Source of the DNA: VXNE01 sp965248075 | GTDB taxonomy: Bacteria > Pseudomonadota > Gammaproteobacteria > Pseudomonadales > Azotimanducaceae | Direction: 5' to 3' | NCBI GenBank assembly: GCA_965248075.1 | Contig: CBDFIL010000001.1 | Span: 868,001 to 932,000, forward strand | Length of the DNA stretch: 64,000 nt | Shown: positions 51,918-59,906 of the stretch, in pieces | Layout: the number at the start of each line of letters is the position of its first letter | Position numbering within the stretch: position 1 is the stretch's first letter | Program-made: the position numbers and the translations under genes | The notes under the pieces: generated by a model | What the model saw: the letters and a program-made list of their open reading frames with translations, nothing else | Told to the model about the DNA's origin: nothing | Databases searched by the model: none

Positions 51918-52595
51918 ATGCTTCTCTGGCGCCTTCTGCCCGGCATCTGCGTCCTGTGCCGGAGTCGCACCCACCGACGCCTGGACCTCTGCACCGCGTG
52001 CGAGGCCGACCTCGAACGCAATCGCGATCCCTGCCCGCGCTGTGCCGGAGCGACGCCGGTCCCCGGCGGCACGTGCCCGGCCTGCCTCCTCGCACCGCCG
52101 CCGTACACCCGTGCGGTCGCGCCGTTCCTCTACGCAGCGCCGATGAGCCGGTTGATCCACGGCCTGAAACAGGGCAATGGGCTTCTCGAAGCGCGCATCC
52201 TGGCCGACCTGACGGCGCCGGCCTTTCGCGCAGAGCCGCCGCCCGACGTGATCGTCCCGGTGCCGCTCACCTGGCTTCGCCGTGTACAGAGGGGCTATAA
52301 CCAGGCCGCCCTGCTGGCCGCGCGCATCGCGCGCATCGTGGATATACCGGTCGACTACCGCAGCGTCGTCCGGGTGCGACACACGGCGCCGCAACACACC
52401 CTCGACGCGCGGGCGCGACGCCGCAACCTGCGCGGCGCATACCGCGCCGCAACCCGGCTCGCGGAACGCGACGTCGCCATCGTGGACGACGTCCTCACCA
52501 CCGGCGCCACGGCCGCCGAAGTCGCGCGGACGGTGCTCGAGGCGGGCGCCCGGGAGGTCCGGGTGTGGGCGGTCGCCCGTACGCCCGCGACGTGA
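51918..52595 (+). CDS. comF: ComF family protein
   Basis: Phosphoribosyltransferase-fold protein (225 residues) linked to DNA uptake and replication-fork restart. An N-terminal zinc ribbon is seen in CVLC, CTAC, CPRC and CPAC pairs (residues 11-55). The PRPP-binding signature VAIVDDVLTTGATAAEVA is near 190, and the pyrophosphate loop precedes it in VPVPLTWLRRVQRGYNQA. ATG 51918 gives the standard ComF start; a longer reading to 51708 is not supported. Confidence 0.88.
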   Translation: MLLWRLLPGICVLCRSRTHRRLDLCTACEADLERNRDPCPRCAGATPVPGGTCPACLLAPPPYTRAVAPFLYAAPMSRLIHGLKQGNGLLEARILADLTAPAFRAEPPPDVIVPVPLTWLRRVQRGYNQAALLAARIARIVDIPVDYRSVVRVRHTAPQHTLDARARRRNLRGAYRAATRLAERDVAIVDDVLTTGATAAEVARTVLEAGAREVRVWAVARTPAT

Positions 52596-52654
52596 CGGGC
52601 GGCTCCGCCTGTGAAACCATCCGCCTCCTTTGCCCAACCAGTATCGGAGAGCCG

Positions 52655-53836
52655 ATGGCCGCATTCCTGATCGCTCACCTCGAAGTGCAGAACCGGGACG
52701 CGTTCCGCGCCTACGAGCGCGGCATCCTGAGCACCATCAAACCCCACGGGGGGTGGATTCTCGCAGCCGGCCCGGCCGTGCGCGCGGACGGCGACGAACC
52801 GCCCAACCACAACGTGATCATCCGCTTCCCGACCATGGCAGACGCGCAGGCCTGGTGGGACTCCGAAGAGTACGGCGAGATCGTTCCCATCCGGCTGGAG
52901 CACGCGCCGGGCGCGAACGCGATGTTCGTTCCCGGCCTCGAGCCGGGCCCCGACGTCTCCGGTCTGGAGCGCTATCCCAAGCGCCATGCGAACGTCCTCG
53001 GCAAGCGCATGGCCTACGTCGAGGTCGGCAACGGCGACCCCATCGTCTTCCTGCACGGCAACCCGACCTCCTCGTACCTGTGGCGCAACGTGATGCCCCA
53101 TCTCGAGGGGCTCGGCCGCTGTATCGCGCCGGACCTGATCGGCATGGGCGACTCCGGGAAACTCGACGACTCCGGGCCCGGAAGCTACCGCTTCGTCGAG
53201 CACCGGGAGTATCTCGATGCGCTGCTCGAGGAACTCGACGTCACGCAGCAGGTGACGCTCGTGGTGCACGACTGGGGATCAGCGCTGGGATTCGACTGGG
53301 CGCGCCGTCACCCCGACGCGGTACGCGGCATCGCCTACATGGAAGCCATCGTCCGCCCGGTCGCGAGCTGGGACGACTGGCCCGCGGCCGCCGCCGGCAT
53401 CTTCCAGAGCTTCCGCTCGGACGCCGGCGAGGAACTCGTCCTCGAACGGAACATGTTCGTCGAACGGGTACTGCCCGGCTCCGTTCTGCGCAAGCTGGGA
53501 GACGCGGAGATGAACGCCTACCGCCGCCCCTACATGAACCCGGGCGAAGACCGACGACCGACGCTGACCTGGCCGCGCCAAATCCCCATCGCCGGGGAGC
53601 CCGAAGACGTCTGCGCCATCGCCCGCGCCTACGCCGACTGGCTGGCCGCCAGCGACGTGCCGAAGCTCTTCGTAAATGCTGAGCCCGGGGCGATCCTGAC
53701 CGGGCCGCAGCGCGACTTCTGCCGGACCTGGCCGAACCAGAGCGAGATCACCGTCCGGGGGTTGCACTTCATCCAGGAAGACGCGCCGGACGAGATCGGG
53801 CGAGGCATTGCCGACTGGCTGCGCGCCATGGGCTGA
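52655..53836 (+). CDS. DUF1330-haloalkane-dehalogenase-like fusion protein
   Basis: Protein of 393 residues with two domains. Residues 1-95 match DUF1330 (FLIAHLEVQNRDAFRAYERG, then FPTMADAQAWWDSEEY). Residues 110-393 are an alpha/beta hydrolase of haloalkane dehalogenase type. The oxyanion/halide Asn lies in HGNPTSSYLWRN (near 134), the nucleophile Asp206 plus halide Trp207 in VVHDWGSALGFD, the acid Glu230 in YMEAIVRPV, and the base His371 in GLHFIQEDAPDEI. This catalytic set fits subfamily HLD-II. I do not know of a described DUF1330 fusion; both halves appear intact. The reaction would be hydrolysis of a carbon-halogen bond or a related epoxide/ester reaction. Confidence 0.8.
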   Translation: MAAFLIAHLEVQNRDAFRAYERGILSTIKPHGGWILAAGPAVRADGDEPPNHNVIIRFPTMADAQAWWDSEEYGEIVPIRLEHAPGANAMFVPGLEPGPDVSGLERYPKRHANVLGKRMAYVEVGNGDPIVFLHGNPTSSYLWRNVMPHLEGLGRCIAPDLIGMGDSGKLDDSGPGSYRFVEHREYLDALLEELDVTQQVTLVVHDWGSALGFDWARRHPDAVRGIAYMEAIVRPVASWDDWPAAAAGIFQSFRSDAGEELVLERNMFVERVLPGSVLRKLGDAEMNAYRRPYMNPGEDRRPTLTWPRQIPIAGEPEDVCAIARAYADWLAASDVPKLFVNAEPGAILTGPQRDFCRTWPNQSEITVRGLHFIQEDAPDEIGRGIADWLRAMG

Positions 53837-53845
53837 AGCCCGGCG

Positions 53846-54955
53846 TCAGCCGGACTCCGCGAGTCGTTGCTGATTCCTGAGCTGGTTGGCGTACTGCAGC
53901 CGCACGTATTCCCGGTGCTCCTCGGGGCAGCCCTCGAGCGCGTCCTGGAAGGCCTTCAGGACGCGCGGCGCCACGTGCGTGCGTCCGTCGAGCGCGAACG
54001 CGTGCGTCGGATACATCCGCAGGTTGCCGACGATCACGCGATCGAGATGCTCCGCCAGTTCCTCCGCCCGCTCGAACGCACCTTCGACCGGCGCGCCGAA
54101 CGCGACATGGACTGCGCCCTTGAAACCCAGGATGCCCCGCACAATGCTCGCGAGGTCCTCGCCCTCGGGCTTCTCGTAACGTCCGTCCCTGGCCGTGAGG
54201 TACAGCTCCTTCGCCTTGGTGGCGGCCACTGGATCGAGTTCATAGGAAATGGACACCGGGACGAGCCGCACCTGCCGCAACCAGTCGCCGAGCGTCGCGC
54301 ATTCCCCCCGGTACGCCAGCATGAACATCTTCAGCAGCGCCGGTTCCGTACGATCGTTGCCGTCCTTCGCACGTCCGTCCCGTTGTGCGATCCAGACCGA
54401 CTCCCCGATCTCGAGGGCAGCGCGGATGTAGCGCGATGTCTTCTGCATGCCGGCGAACTGCGCCTTCGCGCCGCCGCCCGTGCGCGGCACCACGAAGCCC
54501 CGATTCAGCCGCATGACGTCGTTGGCGAAACCGTGCGAGAAGAGATTGTCCCCCACGGCGATCTGCGACGTGCGATGTCCCGACGACCACAGCGCATAGT
54601 TCATGAAGCCGGAGTCGAGGGTGATGTCGCGGTGATTGGAGACGAACAGATAGCGTGCCGCGGGATCGAGCGCGCCGAGGCCGCTCCAGGTCAGTCCCGC
54701 CGTCGTCCGACGGATCAGCCGCCGCAACCAGATCGCCAGTTCGACCTGCAGATCGTCGACGGAGCGCAGGTTGCGCGTCCGCCACGCCAGCGCCCGCGCA
54801 ACCGCCCGGGAGGTCGGCCGCGGCGCCCATCGGTAGCACCGAGGCACGAGGAACCGCGCGGCGCCGCGTATCGCCGCCGGATCGGCGACGACATTGCGCA
54901 GCACGCCCGCGACCTCGTCGTCGCGATAAGGGCGAATGTCCTCGAAGCCTTCCAC
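53846..54955 (-). CDS. 1-acyl-sn-glycerol-3-phosphate acyltransferase-like protein
   Basis: Protein of 369 residues of the PlsC/PlsB-like fold. Motif I has the His and Asp in SNHRDITLDSGFMN near 106. Motif II-like NRGFVVPRTGGGAKAQ near 145, motif III QRDGRAKDGNDRTEPALLK near 190 and motif IV VPVSISYELDP near 225 are all recognisable. It is larger than PlsC and matches the 'phospholipid acyltransferase' subgroup of gammaproteobacteria. It probably sits at the inner membrane and acylates a glycerolipid or other alcohol. Confidence 0.85.
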   Translation of the reverse strand: MEGFEDIRPYRDDEVAGVLRNVVADPAAIRGAARFLVPRCYRWAPRPTSRAVARALAWRTRNLRSVDDLQVELAIWLRRLIRRTTAGLTWSGLGALDPAARYLFVSNHRDITLDSGFMNYALWSSGHRTSQIAVGDNLFSHGFANDVMRLNRGFVVPRTGGGAKAQFAGMQKTSRYIRAALEIGESVWIAQRDGRAKDGNDRTEPALLKMFMLAYRGECATLGDWLRQVRLVPVSISYELDPVAATKAKELYLTARDGRYEKPEGEDLASIVRGILGFKGAVHVAFGAPVEGAFERAEELAEHLDRVIVGNLRMYPTHAFALDGRTHVAPRVLKAFQDALEGCPEEHREYVRLQYANQLRNQQRLAESG

Positions 54956-55020
54956 GACCGGCTAAGTTAGCGCATTATCCTCGGCCTTCCCACGCACCGA
55001 CTGATTGGCGAGGAGGTGTC

Positions 55021-55980
55021 ATGTCACTCGGAATCCGGCCCTTCGACCGCGGTCTGCACGACCTCGGCTCCGGCGGCTACGCCTGGCTGCAGCCCGACGG
55101 CGGCTGGGGTTGGAGCAATGCCGGCCTGATCGTCTCCGCGGGCGAAGCGCTGCTTGTCGACACCCTGTTCGACGTCAGGCTGACCGCGGAGATGCTGAAG
55201 GCCATGCGCGCGGCCGAGCGCGCGGCCGACGACATCGGCACGCTGGTCAATACACACGCCAACGGCGATCACTGCAACGGCAACGAACTCGTGGCCGACG
55301 CCGAGATCATCGCCTCGCGGGCCACGGCCGAGGAACTCGCCAACGATTCCCCCGAGCGGCTCGCCGAGATGATGCGCCGCGCCCCGGAGATGGGCGAGGT
55401 CGGCGAGTACTTCGAATACTGCTTCGGCGATTTCGATTTCGAGAACATCCAGCAGACGCTGCCCACGCGCACTTTCGAAGACCAACTGCGCATCCGCTGC
55501 GGAGACAAGCACGTCACGCTCAAGCAGGTCGGCCCGTGCCACACCCAGGGCGACATCCTGGTCCACGTGCCGGCGGACAAGCTCATGTTCACCGGCGACA
55601 TCCTCTTCATCGAGGGCCATCCGATCCTGTGGGTGGGTCCCGTCGCCAACTGGATCGACGCCTGCGACCACATGCTCGGGCTCGACCTCGAGACCATCGT
55701 TCCCGGGCACGGTCCGATTACCGACCACCGTGGCGTGCGCGCCGTACGCGACTACCTCGCCTACATCCGGGACGAGGCGCGCAAGCGGTTCGACGCGGGC
55801 ATGCCGGTCTACGACGCGGCCATGGACATCTCGCTCGCCGACTACGACTCATGGGGCGACGCCGAGCGCATCGCCGTCAACGTCGCGACGCTGTATCGCG
55901 AGTTCGGCGACACGACCCCCGCATCCGAGGCGCGGGAGGTGTTCGCCATGATGGCGAAGCTCCACAGGGCACGCCGGTAG
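55021..55980 (+). CDS. Metallo-beta-lactamase-fold hydrolase
   Basis: Protein of 319 residues. The zinc site is complete: H79, D83 and H84 in NTHANGDHCNGN, then His in VGPCHTQGDILVH, Asp in FTGDILFIEG, and His in VPGHGPITD near 235. The family hydrolyses lactams, thioesters, lactones or similar compounds, and no substrate can be named from the motifs. GAGGAGG lies just before ATG 55021. A VOC gene follows, possibly in the same transcript. Confidence 0.85.
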   Translation: MSLGIRPFDRGLHDLGSGGYAWLQPDGGWGWSNAGLIVSAGEALLVDTLFDVRLTAEMLKAMRAAERAADDIGTLVNTHANGDHCNGNELVADAEIIASRATAEELANDSPERLAEMMRRAPEMGEVGEYFEYCFGDFDFENIQQTLPTRTFEDQLRIRCGDKHVTLKQVGPCHTQGDILVHVPADKLMFTGDILFIEGHPILWVGPVANWIDACDHMLGLDLETIVPGHGPITDHRGVRAVRDYLAYIRDEARKRFDAGMPVYDAAMDISLADYDSWGDAERIAVNVATLYREFGDTTPASEAREVFAMMAKLHRARR

Positions 55981-56009
55981 GCGCCAGGCTGCGGCCAGAG
56001 GAGGAGCGA

Positions 56010-56462
56010 ATGCGCGGCAGGGACCCCCTGGTCATCCATTACGTGCATGACATGGAGCGTGCGAAGGCGTTCTACACGCAGGCGTTGCACGTGCGCCCCT
56101 CGTTCGAGTCGCCCGGCTGGACGACGCTCGACCTGGGCGCCATCCAGCTCGCCCTGCACATCCTGCACCCGCGGTCCGAAGAGCCCTCAGCCGGGGAGCG
56201 CGAAGGGCTTGCCCCTCGCATGAGAGAGCCCTCAGCCGGGGAGCGCGAGGGGCTTGCCCCTCGCATAGAACAGCCGGAGGCGCCCCTGCCCCACGCGGGC
56301 CTGAACCTGCTGGTGGACGACATCGAGGCCGTGCAGCGCGACATCGAACGCCTCGGCGGGCGCCTGGTCGAGCTGCGCGAACCCGGTGGCGGCGTGCCCG
56401 TGCGGGTCGCCTCGTTCGTGGACTGCGAGGGAAACGGCTTCGAACTGCGGCAGGAACCCTGA
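56010..56462 (+). CDS. VOC family protein carrying two in-frame repeat units
   Basis: Single VOC module of 150 residues: HYVHDMERAKAFYTQALHV at the start and LNLLVDDIEAVQRDIERLGG later. Residues 58-87 are two copies of EPSAGEREGLAPR plus two variable residues. The corresponding DNA is a palindromic repeat (56181-56270). Without it the two halves fit a VOC fold of normal size, so the insert forms an extra loop. GGAGGAGC precedes ATG 56010. Confidence 0.8.
   Translation: MRGRDPLVIHYVHDMERAKAFYTQALHVRPSFESPGWTTLDLGAIQLALHILHPRSEEPSAGEREGLAPRMREPSAGEREGLAPRIEQPEAPLPHAGLNLLVDDIEAVQRDIERLGGRLVELREPGGGVPVRVASFVDCEGNGFELRQEP
56181..56270 (+). repeat. Two tandem 45-bp palindrome units inside a VOC gene
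   Basis: Each unit is GAGCCCTCAGCCGGGGAGCG followed by CGA(A/G)GGGCTTGCCCCTCGCAT and a few bases; the second copy starts at 56226. The core GCGAGGGGCTTGCCCCTCGC is a 9-bp stem with a TT loop. The 45-bp period keeps the frame. A related unit lies at 28318-28362. Confidence 0.9.
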
Positions 56463-56578
56463 TCGTGTGCCTGTTTTCCGAATGGCGCCGATGGATCTCC
56501 CGGGGCGCCGTTGCTTATCTTCGTGTACGTGGGTAGCGTCAATACAAAGCCGACAACTACGCGAGAGAACGATGGAGA

Positions 56579-57115
56579 TCAAGGACTGGAGTTCGACCGG
56601 GGCACGCTCCGCACGAATCCGCCGGAACCATCGCCTCCGCCGTCGTCTTCCGGCGGGTCGATCTGGTCTCTCAAATCGCGCAGACAGTCGACCAGGCGTT
56701 CGGCCAGGACTGCCGCCGAACCCACCGCAACATCCGCGCCGGCGACTTCGAAGCTGTCGTAGCTCCGGGTCGCCACGTTGCGAAAGCCACGGGTTTCATC
56801 GGCGTGTTTGCAGACATCCGGAGGCAGGAGGACACCGCGTCCCTCCACCGGCCGGCAAACCTGCCGCAGCAGATCCCTGTGCCAGAAAGGTCCTTGCGGA
56901 TGTTCTTCACCGAGCAGGGTCAGGATTCTCAAAAGACCGGATTCCAGTGAAGTATGGCCTGACTGCATGGCGTGCATGAAGGCCATGGACGCCTTGTAAC
57001 CCTCAATCCCCGACTCGTCGAAACCACCCGCATCGAATAGACGTGCCGCTCCCGAGAAATGCGTGCAAGCCGCTTGGAAGTCATCCTCTATTGCGATCCA
57101 CCGCGCATCAGTCAT
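56579..57115 (-). CDS. HEPN-like protein, partner of a nucleotidyltransferase (probable toxin)
   Basis: Helical protein of 178 residues, starting ARWIAIEDDFQAACTHFSGA. The last third contains ADETRGFRNVATRSYDSFEV, placed where HEPN toxins have R-X4-6-H. Here it reads R-N-V-A-T-R-S-Y, with no His in reach. It is the downstream half of a MNT/HEPN-type pair, with an ATGA 4-bp overlap at 57112-57115, the usual layout of such toxin-antitoxin modules. In described MntA-HepT pairs MNT AMPylates the HEPN ribonuclease. With the catalytic His absent, RNase activity is doubtful. Confidence 0.7.
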   Translation of the reverse strand: MTDARWIAIEDDFQAACTHFSGAARLFDAGGFDESGIEGYKASMAFMHAMQSGHTSLESGLLRILTLLGEEHPQGPFWHRDLLRQVCRPVEGRGVLLPPDVCKHADETRGFRNVATRSYDSFEVAGADVAVGSAAVLAERLVDCLRDLRDQIDPPEDDGGGDGSGGFVRSVPRSNSSP

Positions 57116-57444
57116 TCGATGACCATGGAGCCCGGCAAGACACGCTGAAGGAAGGCGGGGCCGCACCCGTTCTGGTCCACGATATCGTAAGGCAGTCCCA
57201 GATCTTCGCAGGCGTCTTCGGCCGCCCTGATTGCCGCAGAGACATTGTCTTTGGGAAAGTCCGCGAGCAGATCGATGTCGCTGTCCGGCCGCAGTTCGTA
57301 GCGGGCGGCAGAGCCGAAAATTCGGTAGCAGCCGCCGTGCCGCGCAGCTTCCGCCGCAAGGCGGGTTTTGAGCTGCTCCAACGCCGCCTCACGCGCGGCC
57401 AGGGCGCGCGCCTTGCGCTCCTTCAAGGTGACGATGGAAGTCAT
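57112..57444 (-). CDS. MNT-type minimal nucleotidyltransferase (probable antitoxin)
   Basis: Protein of 110 residues. The catalytic motif is complete: RIFGSAARYELRPDSDIDLL near residue 45, with GS, then DxD 11 residues further on. It starts at ATG 57444 (MTSIVTLKERK); the frame is open to 57549 without a start that fits. First gene of the MNT/HEPN pair; the HEPN gene starts inside its stop. Upstream 57445-57671 contains REP repeats only. Confidence 0.8.
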   Translation of the reverse strand: MTSIVTLKERKARALAAREAALEQLKTRLAAEAARHGGCYRIFGSAARYELRPDSDIDLLADFPKDNVSAAIRAAEDACEDLGLPYDIVDQNGCGPAFLQRVLPGSMVIE

Positions 57445-57534
57445 GGAACCGATGGTAACACTGCGGCCAATGCTGCCGTCTGAGCGGTCGGGCGCAAGGC
57501 CGTTCGACCGCAAGGGGGAGGAGCTTGACCCGTC

Positions 57535-57650
57535 GCCAAGGGCTTGCACAGAGTCGACACGGGCAATGTGGGGGACGGGCTTGTCCCGTCCCGCAATCGT
57601 GCATGCCCCAAGACGGGCGACGACAAGCGTCGCCCCCGCAACGCATCACG
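57535..57650 (+). repeat. REP-like palindromes between the MNT and acyl-CoA synthetase genes
   Basis: GGGGGACGGGCTTGTCCCG followed by TCCCGC, then GGGCGACGACAAGCGTCGCC. The spacer AAGGGCTTGCACAGAGTCGA recalls the spacers at 17200 and 32060. No gene lies in 57445-57671. Confidence 0.75.
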
Positions 57651-57671
57651 GGCCCTGGTGCAACTCCGGCG

Positions 57672-59297
57672 CTAACCCGCCTGCGCCTTCGCCCAGCGGT
57701 AATCCGCCTTGCCGGACGGACTGCGGGCGATCTCGGGGACGAACAGGAACGCCTTCGGCAGCTTGTAGCGCGCGATGTGCTTGCCGCATTCCTCGAGGAG
57801 ACTCTCCTCCTGCGCCTGCATGCCGTCGCGGAACCTGACGATCGCCACCACCTCGTTGCCCCAGCGCTCGGAGGGGCGCCCGGTGACGACGGCATCGAAC
57901 ACCGCCGGATGGTGCTTCAGGGCCTGCTCGACCTCTTCGGCGAAGATCTTCTCGCCGCCGGAGTTGATGGTGGCCGACTCGCGCCCGTGCAGTTCGAGCG
58001 TGTTGTCGTCGAGCAGACGCACCTTGTCGCCCGGCACGGAATAGCGCTGGCCACCGACCTCGGGAAACGTCGCCCGGGTCTTGTTCTCGTCGTCGAAGTA
58101 GCCGAGCGGGATATTGCCCGTGCGTGCCCACCAGCCAAGCCCCGCGTGGCCCGGCTCGAGCGTGTGCGTCAGGTCCTCGGAGAGGACGGCGTTGTGCGCG
58201 GACAGCTTGAAACGCCCCGTCGAGGCCCCCGTGGCGGCGTTGCTGACCTGCGTCCCCTGGCCGCCGGTCTCGGACGAACCCGCCGAGTCGATGATGGTGA
58301 TCCCCGGCAGCGCCTCGATCAGCTCGGCCTTGAGCTTCGCCGTCATGATGGCGCCACCCGTGATGACGTTGCGCAGCGACGAGAGATCCCGCGACTTGCG
58401 CGCCAGTTCGTCCGCCAGCGGCCGCCCGAAGGCGTCGCCGACCAGCAGCAGATTGTTGACCCGTTCACCCTCCACCAGATCGAGGATGTCGGCGGCATCG
58501 AAGCGGCGTACTTCGCTCTGGATGACCACGGTACCGCCGGTGTGGAACGCCTGCAGCGCCACCCAGTGGCCGGCGCCGTGCATGAACGGCGGCGCCGGCA
58601 GGTGGCGGCGGTCGCCGCCCTCGGCCCGCGCCAGGTATTCGTCGATGGTCCGCAGCACCTCGCCCCCGGTGCGGCGCGCGCCCAGGCTGGCGATGAGGAT
58701 GTCGCCCTGACGCCAGAGCACACCCTTGGGCATGCCGGTCGTACCGCCCGTGTAGAGGACATACAGGTCGTCGGGCGACCACGGCAGGTCCGGCTTCCCG
58801 GGCGACGCCGCGGCCAGCGCCGCCTCGTACTCGATGGCGCCCGGCAGCAGCGGAAGGTCCTCGTCGTTCACCTGGATGAGAACCTCGAGGCTCGGCACCT
58901 GGTCCCGGACGTGAGAGACATGCTCCGCGAGCGAGCTGTGATAGAGGAGCGCCCGGGTCTTCGCGTTGTTCAGGAGATAGACCAACTCCTCGTCGACGTA
59001 CCGGTAGTTGACGTTGAACGGCGCGACGCGGGCCTTGTACGCCCCGAGCATGCCCTCGAGGTACTCGTTGCCGTTGTAGAGATAGAGCCCGAGGTGATCC
59101 TGGCCGCTCTCCCAGTCCCGCAACCCGGACCGTTCCGTGTGGCAGCCGAGACCGTGGCCGATCAGCAGGTTCGCAAATCTCCGGGTGCGGTCGTTGAAGT
59201 CGGCGTAGGTGAACCGCCGGTCGCGGAACACGATCGCCTCCCGGTCCGGGATGACTTCGGCGATCGCTTCGTTGACGGCGGCCAGGTTGAAGTCCAC
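57672..59297 (-). CDS. Acyl-CoA synthetase (AMP-binding)
   Basis: Activates a carboxylic acid to its CoA thioester through an acyl-adenylate; 541 residues. The ATP-loop motif is YTGGTTGMPKGVLW near 181. A5-type DSAGSSETGGQG lies near 342, and the hinge GRESATINSGGEKIFAEEVE near 440. The catalytic Lys is in SPSGKADYRWAK at the C-terminal end. Overall it resembles FadD3/FadD19-type enzymes for cyclic or branched acids. Divergent from the MaoC/acyl-CoA dehydrogenase genes, with which it makes a beta-oxidation-like set. Confidence 0.93.
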   Translation of the reverse strand: MDFNLAAVNEAIAEVIPDREAIVFRDRRFTYADFNDRTRRFANLLIGHGLGCHTERSGLRDWESGQDHLGLYLYNGNEYLEGMLGAYKARVAPFNVNYRYVDEELVYLLNNAKTRALLYHSSLAEHVSHVRDQVPSLEVLIQVNDEDLPLLPGAIEYEAALAAASPGKPDLPWSPDDLYVLYTGGTTGMPKGVLWRQGDILIASLGARRTGGEVLRTIDEYLARAEGGDRRHLPAPPFMHGAGHWVALQAFHTGGTVVIQSEVRRFDAADILDLVEGERVNNLLLVGDAFGRPLADELARKSRDLSSLRNVITGGAIMTAKLKAELIEALPGITIIDSAGSSETGGQGTQVSNAATGASTGRFKLSAHNAVLSEDLTHTLEPGHAGLGWWARTGNIPLGYFDDENKTRATFPEVGGQRYSVPGDKVRLLDDNTLELHGRESATINSGGEKIFAEEVEQALKHHPAVFDAVVTGRPSERWGNEVVAIVRFRDGMQAQEESLLEECGKHIARYKLPKAFLFVPEIARSPSGKADYRWAKAQAG

Positions 59298-59437
59298 TGC
59301 AAGCTCCTCGAGGTGACTTCGGACGGGTTGCCACGGGGTCGCGGCGCGGTGACGGGAGCGCCCCCCGATGCCAAACGCGGCGCTTCGTCAAGCGTTAGTA
59401 TTTCGCACCTTCGCAGAAGGTGCCACCGGGAGGCTGG

Positions 59438-59887
59438 ATGTCCGACCGCTACCTTGAGGATTTCGATGTCGGCGCCGTGTTCGAGCACTGGCCCGGACGG
59501 ACGATCTCGGAAGCCGACAACACGTGGTTCACCCTGCTGACCATGAACCAGCACCCGGTGCACTTCGACGCGGAATACGCCAGCGGGACCGAGTTCGGCC
59601 GGATCCTGGTCAACTCCTGTCTCACGATCTCCATGGTGACCGGCATGTCCGTGGCCGACGTGAGCCGTAGCGCCATCGCCAACCTCGGCTGGGAGCGGGT
59701 GCGTCTGCCGGCTCCGGTGTTCGTCGGCGACACCCTGCGCGCGCGCTCCGAAGTGCTCGCCGTACGCGAGTCCGCCTCGCGTCCCGACCAGGGCGTCGTC
59801 ACGGTACGCACCACGGGAACCAGGCAGACCGGCGACGTGGTGATCGAGTTCGAGCGCAGCATGCTGATCCCGAAACGTGTCCATTGA
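59438..59887 (+). CDS. MaoC family dehydratase
   Basis: Hot-dog-fold hydratase of 149 residues. The active-site pattern near 36 has NQHPVHFDAEYASGTEFG (Asp/His of the hydratase-2 motif). The N-terminus FDVGAVFEHWPGRTISEADN matches MaoC proteins. It would hydrate an enoyl-CoA, working next to the acyl-CoA dehydrogenase 19 bp downstream. ATG 59438 follows GGGAGG. The gene order MaoC-ACAD with divergent acyl-CoA synthetase is common in branched or aromatic acid catabolic clusters. Confidence 0.9.
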   Translation: MSDRYLEDFDVGAVFEHWPGRTISEADNTWFTLLTMNQHPVHFDAEYASGTEFGRILVNSCLTISMVTGMSVADVSRSAIANLGWERVRLPAPVFVGDTLRARSEVLAVRESASRPDQGVVTVRTTGTRQTGDVVIEFERSMLIPKRVH

Positions 59888-59906
59888 GTCCCCCACCGAG
59901 AAGCCC

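Noticed and set aside
56200..56265. Hairpins in the VOC gene as Rho-independent terminators
   Set aside because: Stems are strong but no T-tract follows, and they lie within an open reading frame with conserved sequence on both sides.
57445..57549. Extended N-terminus of the MNT protein
   Set aside because: The added 35 residues are low-complexity and lie over REP DNA; ATG 57444 gives the normal family start.
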